This document shows positions 34,693 to 44,330 of a DNA stretch of 64,000 bases, in pieces. Both the position numbers and the translations under genes were made by a program. The stretch's first letter is position 1; each line of letters starts with the position of its first letter. Below the pieces are notes generated by a model, which was not told the origin of the DNA, made no database searches, and was given only the letters and a program-made list of their open reading frames with translations. Source of the stretch: Zygaena filipendulae (lineage: Eukaryota > Arthropoda > Insecta > Lepidoptera > Zygaenidae); contig OU015652.1 in NCBI GenBank assembly GCA_907165275.2, forward strand, positions 13,159,001 through 13,223,000, written 5' to 3'.

Positions 34693-36527
34693 GTAAGTTT
34701 TTTATCAGAAGTGGGATAGTTTCCATATCGATCAATGTTTAGTAAATGAACAAGCACGGTAATAATAAAAATAACGTTGAAACATTATCACATATCGCCA
34801 CTTGATCCAAAACTAAGCAGACACTGATACAAATTTTTTATAATTTTTGATTGTAGATACATAGGTACGTAAAATACATCCAGACTTAGGTTAAACACAA
34901 ATTTGTATCGCATATCAATGTTTACCGTGATGCTAACGACTAGACTTGACCAACAACATACATATTGCATATTTTTACTTGCATATAATTAGATGCAATT
35001 GATGCGAAAAGCTTTCGGGTTTTTATTCAACTGAAATATGAAATGTGTTGGTTGTTTTTTGATCGACAGAATATCTATGTATTTGCGACTCGAATTTTTT
35101 ATTCTTTACTATTATATAAACGTTTATTGTATGCAATAAATTGTTTATTTTTACGATTAGGAAGAAAACTTTTACTGCCTTTTGCATCGACCCGTAACTC
35201 CATAAAACATAATGGTGAGTTTTATAAGCAGTTACAAAACAAAAACATCTCAAACCTCTACGACTTGGCATCGTTTGGCTGTTTGTTCGTAACTTGTAAG
35301 TTGCCAGTTTGTTTTGCAACCGTAACTTGAGAGATCATGATACCTTTTGGTGACAAAACGACATGTTAACGTCTCAAGCGGTGTTGCAGTCGTAAAATAA
35401 TTTTCGCTTTTTTTTTATCCGTTCGATGCAGGAGCGTGAAAAAAAAAGTATTGCAGATAATAAATGCTAACTTAATTTAAACTATTAAATTGCATGCATT
35501 GTATTAGTCTTGAGTCTGGGTGTTTGTATGTTATTATAAGTAATTTATAATTATATAAACAGTTGTCTGGACTGGAAATATAATATGCATAGAAAATTGA
35601 CTTAGTTTAGAGGCAGGTGACGCTGTATCAAGTATCAATCAAAATGTCCAAGCATCATTTAGTATTTTCTAATTCAAGATTATTAGTCTTGCCTAATTCG
35701 AGACCTAATCCCTGAAGTTGGCAACACTGGTCGGCGTTATTCAACCATGCCACCGCGCCATGTTGACAAGTGGCTGGCAGGTCTCCGATTACTTTGACAG
35801 TCATGCTTGTGTGACATCTCAAGTTGAAGTTACGATACCATCTGATATACTTACTGAAAGTAGATTCTTTATCTTTGGTAATTAATTCTTTTTTTTCTGA
35901 GGTCATTAGTATTTAATACGTTAAAACCCGCTTTGGATTTGTACGCTCGGAGCTAGTTGTTTAATTAATGCGTAATATTAACAGTATAGGAAACTTGAGT
36001 AACGTTAGCAGCATTGTGTTTTGAATTTTGATACTTATAGTGTTGAATGCGCTTGCGTTACACAAATATCTGTCGTTTTGTTCCTATTTAAAAAAAAAAA
36101 AAACAACAAGAAATGTAACATTAAAAACGAGTGTGCAAGTAGAAGAAATTAAACAAATAGAAGAGGACATGTCTTGAAACTAAGTAGTTAAAAAAATTAA
36201 AGTGTAAAAAAGGTATTGACACGCGAATTCGAAAGTATTGAAATGCAAAAATCTCACAACACTCCACATCCTTTGACTGTTGTGACCACATAAATAGCTT
36301 TCTTTAAACATCCTCGCTGGCTATAAAACATCTCAAGGTATGACAGACGACAAACAATTTGTTTTTCAACAATGCCAAGCCTTTATCTATTTTTTTTAAG
36401 CATTTTACACTATTGTCCAAGAGTACCATATTATTACTTAGTAATAATCACTGGTGGTGATTTTTAAAGAAATTTTTAAACCAATACCGAATAGGAAACT
36501 TTATCGCAACGTTTATTAATGGAATGG
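34693..36527. other. Noncoding stretch, no recognised feature
   Basis: AT-rich; poly-A run near 36090-36103. The 14-bp motif atcagaagtgggat lies at 34704. Confidence 0.4.
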
Positions 36528-36689
36528 AGATCACGTCTCGGTAAGCGTAGTGTTGGACGCCCCCCTGCCAGATGGACCGATGACCTGAGGAAGGTCGCTG
36601 GTAGTGGCTGGATGAGGAAAGCGGGAGATCGTGTACTGTGGCGTGCCCTTGGGGAGGCCTACGTCCAGCAGTGGACTGCAATAGGCTGA
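36528..36689 (+). pseudogene. C-terminal 53 codons of a LINE reverse transcriptase ORF
   Basis: The frame contains VGRPPARWTDDLRKVAG, then WMRKAGDRVLWRALGEAY, and ends VQQWTAIG before TGA at 36687. It is the same conserved tail as at 27830 but from a different, better preserved element. A (TTGA)n run directly after the stop (36687-36702) is the simple-repeat 3' end. The 5' truncation is typical of LINE insertion. The Harbinger-type element starts only 29 bp later. Confidence 0.8.
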
Positions 36690-36717
36690 TTGATTGATTG
36701 ATGAATTTTTATTCTAA

Positions 36718-37468
36718 GGGCCGATTTTTCAATCATCAGATAACTCGACTAATAACTAACTAGCGAATAAATTTATCTGACTGATAAAAGGACAAATAAA
36801 ACTGTTGCATTTTTCAATGGCTAGATAGCAAGCGAATAGCTAACCGAGGATTTTTGTTGCCAACTTCACTGTAATACTGTAGGAGCGTGAAAGACGCATA
36901 CGTCGTACTGTGTGTTAGAAGAGGATAGCAAATCCAACCTTTTTTTTCGTGGTGCATCCCGTTGCCTAGCTACTAACTTACTATTATTTATTGTAAAAAT
37001 TTGCTGGACTTTACTTGTGTTTCGTGTATAATTTTATCCCTTATCAGGGGAAGCAAATATAGTAGGTACAGATTCTTTTAAGTCTGAAACGGCTATGAAT
37101 TTCTTTTGAATCCCACATAGCAAACTGGTCCGGCCTTTTCTGACTACTCTTTATTTCCTTTCAGTTTTAAATGTTCATACATTATAGCCTCTTCTTCGAT
37201 TGCGAGATCGTCAACAGTATCGAAAACTTTCATAATTTTCATATTACTTTAGAAAAAGAAGAAATAACCTCAAACTCAACGTCAATGGATCTGTTTTATC
37301 TATCGAATAGCCGCCTATTTGGCCGTCAAACCAGCAGATAGATTTATTCCTCAGTTAGGGCCCTTATTGCCCAGATAGAGCCTATCTGACGATTGAAAAA
37401 TGTAATATTTTGCTATCTGTCGAATAAGTACTATCTAACTGTTTATCTGACGATTGAAAAATCGGCCC
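36718..37468. mobile_element. PIF/Harbinger-type non-autonomous element (751 bp)
   Basis: The ends gggccgatttttcaatc and gattgaaaaatcggccc are inverted repeats, and the similarity runs on through the tcagataa motif. The 3-bp duplication TAA lies at 36715-36717 and 37469-37471. A TWA duplication is the hallmark of PIF/Harbinger transposons. Additional subterminal tatctgacgattgaaaaat copies lie near 37385 and 37444. There is no full transposase; see the small minus-strand frame at 37144. Confidence 0.75.
37144..37242 (-). pseudogene. Short frame inside the Harbinger-type element, possible transposase N-terminal remnant
   Basis: It encodes 32 residues, with acidic DDLAIEEEAIMYEH after a hydrophobic start, and then a stop. 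Harbinger transposases of insects often begin with a similar short acidic stretch, but the match is too short for a firm call. It may be a leftover of the autonomous parent. Confidence 0.25.
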
Positions 37469-37471
37469 TAA

Positions 37472-38358
37472 GTTACATTTAGCATTTGATGTTAATTGAC
37501 TACTTCACATTTAAGCAATCAACAATATAATAAAATTGAATTGAATTGAAAACTCAAAATCATATGGGATTTTTTTTCTATAAACAAGTATAAATAATAT
37601 GTAATAATGTCCTTCCTTAAAGTATTCAGATTCGTCTTTTACTAGGTTTTCCTCTTTAAATTTTTTGTGACCATAAAATTGCTTATCCTCGTTACTTGAG
37701 TTCCTGGAATGACATAAAAGCATCTATTGTAGCATTTTGTAAGACATTCGATTTAATTTTAATTCTATTGTTGCAATAAAGAATCGATTTTGTCTAAGTA
37801 TATAGAAACGCACATGCGACGTCTTAGATAGTGGTTTGATACTTTTCTTCAAGATGGATTTTTTTTTGTTCTTTATTTAAAAAAAAAATCCTAATTCAAT
37901 CGTCTATTTGTTCACAGGTAAGCTATCCAGCGAAACCATGGAGCAATGAACAGTGCAGACTTACAGAGGTTATCATCTCTTGGGCGTGAAATACATAATT
38001 TTAAAACACTGACCGGTCCACTTCTCGAAGTGAAACGTTAAAGAACATAAGCACCGCCTTATTGGTTTTGAAGGATCGTAAATTTAGTGAGCCGTGAAGG
38101 AAAAGTCGGACATATTGACAGGGGCAGTAACTGACATATTTTTTTATTGAGCACAACAGTTTTGTCTGCGTATATGGTAGGTACTTACTTCCTCATAAAA
38201 CGTGGAGCTAGCTAGCATAACGATATTACAAATAACGTTAAAATTGCGTTTGAAATTGAAGCACACAAAACAATCGATGTGTGCGTGACTCAACACTCGC
38301 GTTGTTATGGGAGTTCCCACGGGAACTCCGATTCTTAGCTAACGTCTCCTAACTATCT
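37472..38358. other. Noncoding stretch, small family A fragment
   Basis: gggagttcccacgggaactc near 38309-38330 is a short minus-strand family A piece. No gene was supported. Confidence 0.4.
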
Positions 38359-38440
38359 GTGGGCGTTCAAGCAAAAGGGTACCAGTTCTCGGCATTTCGA
38401 GATAGAGGTTTTGTAAAGTTTGGTGAAAAAACTTGCGTCT
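38359..38440 (+). repeat. Dispersed repeat family G, copy 1
   Basis: It begins gtgggcgttcaagcaaaagg and continues gtaccag, cggcatttcgagat, gaggttttgtaaagtttggt and aaaaacttgcgtc. The same order occurs on the minus strand at 61690-61840. Confidence 0.6.
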
Positions 38441-38704
38441 GCTCGACGATTTTAATCGATTATTTATTAATAAATGCTCAACTTTCTACAATTTTACTGT
38501 GACAAGCGAGTAGAAGCGTGTTTTTTGTTTTCACTCAAACTTTGATAATGTTTTTTCTCAAATCAAGCTTTTTCAGAATTTCAACTACAAATGTCTGATA
38601 AAAAAAAATTAAGTTAGTAAATTAAATTAAAAATTAAATTTTTTTTTAATCCTTGTATCAATTGACTATTTTAGATACCGACTCTAGTCTTAACTCAATA
38701 CCCC

Positions 38705-38750
38705 ACTGCTGGTACTTTTTGCTTGGACGCCCACATCTATCTGCCAAACA
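38705..38750 (-). repeat. Dispersed repeat family G, fragment
   Basis: On the minus strand gtgggcgtccaagcaaaaag and taccagcag match the start of copy 1. The two copies face each other 376 bp apart and could be the ends of one element; the sequence outside does not settle it. Confidence 0.5.
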
Positions 38751-39592
38751 GCTTTATAGGTCAAATAGGTCAAGTAGTTTTCGAGATTTCTTATTTAGCC
38801 AGTGACACAGGTTTGGAGTATATGAACTATAAAACTCTGAAGTCCTATCTTCATGCTTGGCAGAGCCTTATTTTTATATTTTGTTTATGATTGTGGAATG
38901 TGGTCAGTGGTTCTCATAAACACCTCTTTAAGTCCAACCTATGGGGTCATTTCATTGATTTTATTAGATAAGAATCATAAACCGCTGCATATCCAATTAT
39001 ATTATTATTGCCATAGAACTTGTAATATGCATTTTTAGAAGCGATATATTGTAATATGAAATGACATTTTCAATAAACATGTTTTTGTTATGTAAAAAAT
39101 GTTTGTAATCATAAATTTTTTATACCTATTTCTAGTTTTATAGGGTTGTTATAAAATAAATGTAGTAACATTAAGTGTAATAGTTTACCACATTTGTGAT
39201 ATATTTTTATACCATATTATGTCTACTACTTTTACTTGGGAGTTTTGTTTTTTAAATATCTTCTCTGGCGCGTGAGCGTAAAAAGGCCTCACTAAATAAA
39301 TGATTTAAAAAAAAAATGCAGAAATATCACACAGAGATCTAAATTCTCAAGCGACAACTAATTTCACCTGTTACTGCTGATAAGCATTTATTAACGTTTT
39401 TTGCAGTAATAGACTTGTTTCCGGGGTATGAAAAATACGTCTCCAATATTTAAAAAAATGGGGTTTCAAACTTTTTCTACTTACAAAACGAAACAAACGA
39501 ACTAAAATTTGGTTGAAAAGGATATTATAATTAAGAAAATAAACTATTCGGGATTTATAAACTGTACTATAGCATGATGAGTGATATTATAC
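38751..39592. other. Noncoding stretch with a family E fragment
   Basis: At about 39430-39520 gaaaaatacgtctccaatat and cgaactaaaatttggttga resemble a decayed family E right end. Otherwise nothing was recognised. Confidence 0.4.
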
Positions 39593-39610
39593 ACCGCGGG
39601 GCACAGCTAG
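39593..39610 (-). repeat. Family A head fragment, head-to-head with the next copy
   Basis: accgcggggcacagctag is the first 18 bases of family A on the minus strand. With the plus-strand copy starting at 39611 it forms a perfect 15-bp stem with a TAGT loop (39593-39626). Confidence 0.7.
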
Positions 39611-39918
39611 TGCTGTGCCCCGCGGTTTCACCCGCATGAAAGGTTTTTATATAACAACTTTTTTTCCCGACATCCGATTTCAATGAAACAAAGCCTATAT
39701 ATAGCTCCAGGCTAAGCTTAATCTACCTGTGAAAACCGCTTGACAATCGCTTCAGTAGATGCGGAGATTATCGCGAACAGACAGACAGACAGAGAAGAAT
39801 TTTAAAAACTTTTTTTTGGGCTTGGTTACTATTCTTTTATCACCCCTCTCAATTTTAGGTAAAAATATTCAATGTACAGAATCGCAGATTCAACTCTATT
39901 ATTATAGTATAGATAGAT
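39611..39918 (+). repeat. Dispersed repeat family A, long subtype
   Basis: tgctgtgccccgcggtttca is followed by the body and tail of the subtype at 6739-7044, including the agacagacagacag run and the ttattatagtatagatag tail. Confidence 0.87.
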
Positions 39919-40510
39919 AATATGGACTCGTCCAAATTATACTTGTGCGTCTTTGAGACCGATTATAAGTTTTATAAAAACTTACGCCGCGTCCGCAACT
40001 CATATTGTATAATGATAGATAAAAAAAACGATTGTAACATTATAACTCCGAATGTAATATGATGTAATTGATCAAATATTTGTGACCGCATCCGTGGATC
40101 CGTGACCGTGCGTCGATCTCTCGCGTCACATGTCGATCGGGATCTCGATGGTGTCGAGAGAGAAATATCGTTCGTGACCGGCGGCGCGCGAGCAGCTACG
40201 ATACGATGGCTTAAGCACAAACAACCAAAGAATATTAATCCTCGAAAGGCTATTTTTTGCCGTTTTATATACTTGGTTTTGTTACTGAATAAAATAAACT
40301 GAAAGTAAATTATACCTTAGGAAGTAAACGGAAATTATACACGGAGAGAAATCAATCAGACCGAAGAGGTTTCGGCCGCCCTTCGTTGCCCGAAGGATAT
40401 GTTGACGACACAATATCAGCGACCAGCAGGCACAGTGACCGACCCCGCACGGTGTCAATAATGTGCGAACTACGGGAGAGCATACTGCGCCCTCAGCTCA
40501 GACCAAAGCT
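39919..40510. other. Noncoding stretch, no recognised feature
   Basis: Moderately GC-rich between 40080 and 40200 and between 40370 and 40500. Frames open on both strands here reflect composition. Confidence 0.35.
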
Positions 40511-40519
40511 GGGTCTAGA

Positions 40520-40645
40520 AATTTTATATTTTGCACAAGACTTCCGCTTATGACAGCACCGTCAGCAACAACGGTCCAATTGTTAAAACGTGCATGACTG
40601 CTACGAGTCCCGTGGGTTCGATTCCCGTATCAGAATAAACATTTA
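40520..40645 (+). repeat. Possible tRNA-derived SINE fragment
   Basis: gggttcgattcccgtatcag (about 40614-40633) contains a perfect polymerase III B-box core, ggttcgattcc. A matching A box is not clear upstream. It differs from the SINE at 14839. A decayed SINE is more likely than a tRNA gene. Confidence 0.35.
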
Positions 40646-40936
40646 TTACAGAGAGAGGATGTTTTAGTTTTGTGTTTTAATTCTTCTTTGCTGAACTGTT
40701 TCTGAGAATTTTTGAAAATTATACTCTATAGGAACCCTAAATGCGGGTGAAATCGCGAGAAATGCTTTCGTGAAAGTTTCTCGCCTCCCGAGTTCATTTT
40801 TACTGCATAGTCGCATGGGCGCGGTTCGAGGACGCACTGTAGGCTGATTACGATGATCGAAAATATTGTACGAGATTGGGCGCCATGTAATTACGTCACG
40901 TCGTTCATTTTTTTTTAATGTTGTTAATTCATTTAC

Positions 40937-40945
40937 CATATATTT
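40937..40945 (+). repeat. 9-bp target site duplication, left
   Basis: catatattt abuts the left end of the Foldback-type element and is repeated exactly at 42677-42685. Confidence 0.9.
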
Positions 40946-41003
40946 ACGTCTGTCAAGCTAGAAAGGTCATGTCGGCAGAATCAATTGATTTTTAGGTCAA
41001 AAT

Positions 41004-42068
41004 TTAGTGCTCAATTAGTGCTAATTTAGTGCTGAAAAAAAAAATTTGGTGCTGTGATAGGTGGAACAAAAATGAGAACACTGCTAACTTTTTATTAAGC
41101 TAGCAGTGTACCGTTCGTGACCGCGTTACAATACAGTTGCAGCAGAATTCGCATGGGCTAATAATTTAGTGCTCAATTAGTGCTGCCATTGTAGCGAAAT
41201 TTTTTTGAAAAATAATCGTTTTTGAATTTTTTTTCAAATAAAATACTGTACTAGCGACACCGGCCGGTCTAAGAGCTCAAAAACGGGAACTGATGAAATT
41301 GAAACACGTCACCATTTAGCGCTCAATTAGTGCTGCCAGTATAATAAAGAATTTTTGAAAAATAACTTTTTTTGAATTTTTTTCAATAACTTTTACTTAA
41401 TTAAGCTAGCAGATTTAGCTAGCAGTGTACCTTTCGTGACCGCGTTATGATACAGTTGCAGCGGAATCTGCATGAGCTAATAATTTAGTGCTCAATTAGT
41501 GCTGCCATTGTAGCGAAAATTTTTTGAAAAATAATCGTTTTTGAATTTTTTTTCAAATAAAATACTGTACTAGCGACACCGGCCGGTCTAAGAGCTCAAA
41601 AACGGGAACTGATGAAATTGAAACACGTCACCATTTAGCGCTCAATTAGTGCTGCCAGTATAATAAAGAATTTTTGAAAAATAACCTTTTTTTTAATTTT
41701 TTTCAATAACTTTTACTTAATTAAGCTAGCAGATTTAGCTAGCAGTGTACCTTTCGTGACCGCGTTATGATACAGTTGCAGCGGAATCCGCATGAGCTAA
41801 TAATTTAGTGCTCAATTAGTGCTGCCATTGTAGCGAAAAATTTTTGAGAAATAATCGTTTTTGAATTTTTTTTTCAAATAAAATACTGTACTAGCGACAC
41901 CGGCCGGTCTAAGAGCTCAAAAACGAGAACTGATGAAATTGAAACACGTCACCATTTAGCGCTCAATTAGTGCTGCCAGTATAATAAAGAATTTTTGAAA
42001 AATAACCTTTTTTTGAATTTTTTTCAATAACTTTTGTAAAATAAGCTAGCAGATTTAACTAGCAGTGT
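41004..42068 (+). repeat. Higher-order tandem array in the left arm
   Basis: The motif ttag[tc]gctcaattagtgct starts at 41004, 41166, 41316, 41485, 41635, 41805 and 41956, giving spacings of 162, 150, 169, 150, 170 and 151. Alternating 150 and ~170-bp halves make a 319-321-bp higher-order unit. Longer similarity (for example cgacaccggccggtctaaga) returns once per unit. Confidence 0.88.
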
Positions 42069-42074
42069 AGTGTA

Positions 42075-42620
42075 AATTCAAAAACGATTATTTTTCAAAA
42101 AAATTTCGCTACAATGGCAGCACTAATTGAGCACTAAATTATTAGCTCATGCGGATTCCGCTGCAACTGTATCATAACGCGGTCACGAAAGGTACACTGC
42201 TAGTTAAATCTGCTAGCTTAATTTACAAAAGTTATTGAAAAAAATTCAAAAAAAGGTTATTTTTCAAAAATTCTTTATTATACTGGCAGCACTAATTGAG
42301 CGCTAAATGGTGACGTGTTTCAATTTCATCAGTTCCCGTTTTTGAGCTCTTAGACCGGCCGGTATCGCTAGTACAGTATTTTATTTGAAAAAAAATTCAA
42401 AAACGATTATTTTTCAAAAATTTTTCGCTAAAATGGCAGCACTAATTGAGCACTAAATTATTATCTCATGCGGATTCCACTGCAACTGTATCATAACGCG
42501 GTCACGAACGGTACACTGCTAGCTTAATAAAAAGTTAGCAGTGTTCTCATTTTTGTTCCACCTATCACAGCACCAAATTTTTTTTTTCAGCACTAAATTA
42601 GCACTAATTGAGCACTAAAT
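42075..42620 (-). repeat. Inverted partial array in the right arm
   Basis: The same motif occurs on the minus strand near 42119, 42289, 42439 and 42601, so four half-units face seven on the left. The switch of orientation lies at about 42065-42080, inside a unit, which makes the arms unequal. Confidence 0.85.
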
Positions 42621-42676
42621 TTTGACCTAAAAATCAATTGATTCTGCCGACTTGACCTTTCTAGCTTGACAGACGT

Positions 42677-42685
42677 CATATATTT
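42677..42685 (+). repeat. 9-bp target site duplication, right
   Basis: An exact copy of catatattt at 40937-40945. Confidence 0.9.
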
Positions 42686-42870
42686 GAAACCCCATTACTT
42701 GACTGTTAATTTTGTTGAATTTTACTAATGATGATTCATCCTAGCCTTTCTTCCATCAAAGAGCATAGACCTCCAGTGTCTGTGATTCCTACACTGATCG
42801 TTTCATTCACGATCCAACGCTTTATAGTTATTTACTTCCCGAGAACAATATTCCATAGAATATCTCTACT

Positions 42871-43099
42871 AATGATAAATGCGAAAGTAACTCTGTCTGT
42901 CGCTTTCACGCCTTAACGGGTCAATCGATCATTATGAAATTTTGCACACGCGTTGTCAGAAGTATAGAGAAGGACATAGGGTATTTTTCATACCGGAATT
43001 CCCGCGGGAACTCTGAAATTAACGCCGGCGAAATCCCATGAAATTTTTCATACACGTTGTCAGGGGTAAAGACAAGGACTAGAGTACTTTTTATCCCGG
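42871..43099 (-). repeat. Dispersed repeat family A, one copy plus a partial second
   Basis: The minus-strand copy starts at its tail with actaatgataaatgcga and reaches aattcccgcgggaactct. After a ccggcgaaatcccatgaaat junction a second set of motifs follows (acacgttgtcaggggta, tttttatcccgggg). The second copy is partial. The 63007-63333 locus has the same style of dimer. Confidence 0.8.
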
Positions 43100-43438
43100 G
43101 GAAAATGTAAAAATAAATATTTGCAGTAAATTGCGTTATAACAACCAATTTAAATAATTTATAAATAAAATTGTACCTAATTGAAGAAAATACTTGCAAC
43201 AATAATACTGACGTGGGTAATATACCTACACAGCATCATATATTGTTATAATGGACCCATAATCGTTCCCGATCTCATTTGGGTAGGTGATTACGAGGAA
43301 ATAGTCCGAGTAATTGCCTTAATTTACGTTGCATCCTCGTCATACTGATGCGCCTTTAATTCGGTCTCGTTTTTCAGCGCCTGCGCAATCGTATTGGGTT
43401 ACATTTTTTAATGGAAGTTCTCGCAGAACCACTGAAAC
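43100..43438. other. Noncoding stretch, no recognised feature
   Basis: An acceptor-like ctcgtttttcag at about 43366-43377 is followed by a 26-codon frame and then a stop. It is too short to call. Confidence 0.35.
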
Positions 43439-43573
43439 ATAATAATAAAATATTATAGGTAGGTACAAAAAACTACAGATCTAATTGATCCCATATTATG
43501 CCATATTGCACTTTTGCTCAATGTGTAAACCAAGTAAACATTGTGGTATAGGTATATCAAATACAATAACATA
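43439..43573 (-). repeat. tRNA-derived SINE, 3' part (possibly split copy)
   Basis: It has the 3' body of the SINE at 14839: acagatctaattgatccca and aaccaagtaaacattgtggt in the same order. It stops where a family A copy begins. The SINE head may be at 44276. Confidence 0.6.
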
Positions 43574-43783
43574 ATCCTACTTATATCATAATAAATGTGA
43601 AAGTGTGGATGTTTGGAGGTTTGGATGTTTGTTACTCAATCGCGCAAAAAAGGCTGAATGGACTTGGATGAAATTTGGCATGCACACTGTCAGGGGTACA
43701 GAGAAGGACATAGGGTACTTTTATCGCGGAATTCCCGCGGGAACTCCGAAAATCCCGGGGGTGAAACCGCGGGGCACAGCTAG
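43574..43783 (-). repeat. Dispersed repeat family A, near full length
   Basis: A minus-strand copy, from ctagctgtgccccgcgg (43783) through aattcccgcgggaactccga to the gtggatgtttgga tail. It matches the 12597 copy in reverse. Confidence 0.88.
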
Positions 43784-43809
43784 AGTAACGTAATTATGTA
43801 CTTTATTTA

Positions 43810-43870
43810 GTAGCTGACAGCTGCTGGCCGCGGCTCCGTCCGCGTAGGTTTATGGATCCTCTTAGGAACT
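43810..43870 (+). repeat. Family A-like head fragment
   Basis: agctgctggccgcggctccg followed by tccgcgtagg is a divergent head subtype. A similar piece lies at 54803-54860. Confidence 0.45.
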
Positions 43871-44014
43871 CTTGGTTCCGGAATAAAGTTAGACAAGTCG
43901 GAGTAAAGCAATTAAAAATAATTAATTATTATTCAGCTTTCTATCAATTAACGAAAATTTAGAATTCAATATTTCAGACCCTCTTCTAACAAACTTTTCC
44001 TCTTTATAATACAA

Positions 44015-44275
44015 CTAGCTGTCCCCCGCGATTTCATCCGCGGTAATTTCGGAGTTCCCGCGGGAATTGCGTGAAAAAAGTACTCTATGTCCTTCTTTGT
44101 ACCCCGACAGTAGGTTGTGCCGGAGTTCCCGCAGGAATCCCGGGATAAAAACTATCCTATACTTTAAGTTGGACCATATTATAAATGGTTGCAAAATTTT
44201 ATCGAAATCCGTTCAGTAGTTCGGAGTCCATCGCGGACAAACAACGTGACACGTGATTTATATATATTAGATAGA
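44015..44275 (+). repeat. Dispersed repeat family A, partial dimer
   Basis: ctagctgtcccccgcgattt begins it. After a first gcgggaatt block a second gagttcccgcaggaatccc block follows, then gttggaccatattataaatg and the tagatagat tail of the 9148 subtype. Confidence 0.85.
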
Positions 44276-44330
44276 TATTGGCAATATACTCCCCACCGGG
44301 AATCGAAACTGGGGCCTTTGATTTGCTTGA
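44276..44330 (-). repeat. tRNA-derived SINE, head part (possibly split copy)
   Basis: ccccaccgggaatcgaaact, read on the minus strand, contains the B-box region (ttcgattcccggtgg) of the SINE family at 14839. The order fits the 3' part at 43439-43573, with the family A block lying between them. Confidence 0.55.

Larger units (their letters stand above)
40946..42676. mobile_element. Foldback (FB)-type transposon, non-autonomous, 1731 bp
   Basis: The outer ends acgtctgtcaagctag and ctagcttgacagacgt are inverted repeats, and the whole right arm (42075-42676) pairs with the left arm. The left arm is longer and holds three direct ~320-bp units; the right arm has under two in reverse. Each unit has two related halves that begin ttag[tc]gctcaattagtgct and carry a T-rich ttttttgaaaaataa and gaattttttttcaa block. 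Exact 9-bp duplications flank the element. There is no open frame of note. Long inverted ends of tandem units plus 9-bp duplications match the Drosophila FB type, whose duplications are also 9 bp; Mutator-like elements are the other class with 8-11 bp. It must rely on a transposase from elsewhere. Confidence 0.88.

Noticed and set aside
40946..42676. CRISPR-like or ordinary satellite array
   Set aside because: The repeats change orientation mid-way, are 150-170 bp long and sit between exact 9-bp duplications, so a Foldback-type transposon explains them better.
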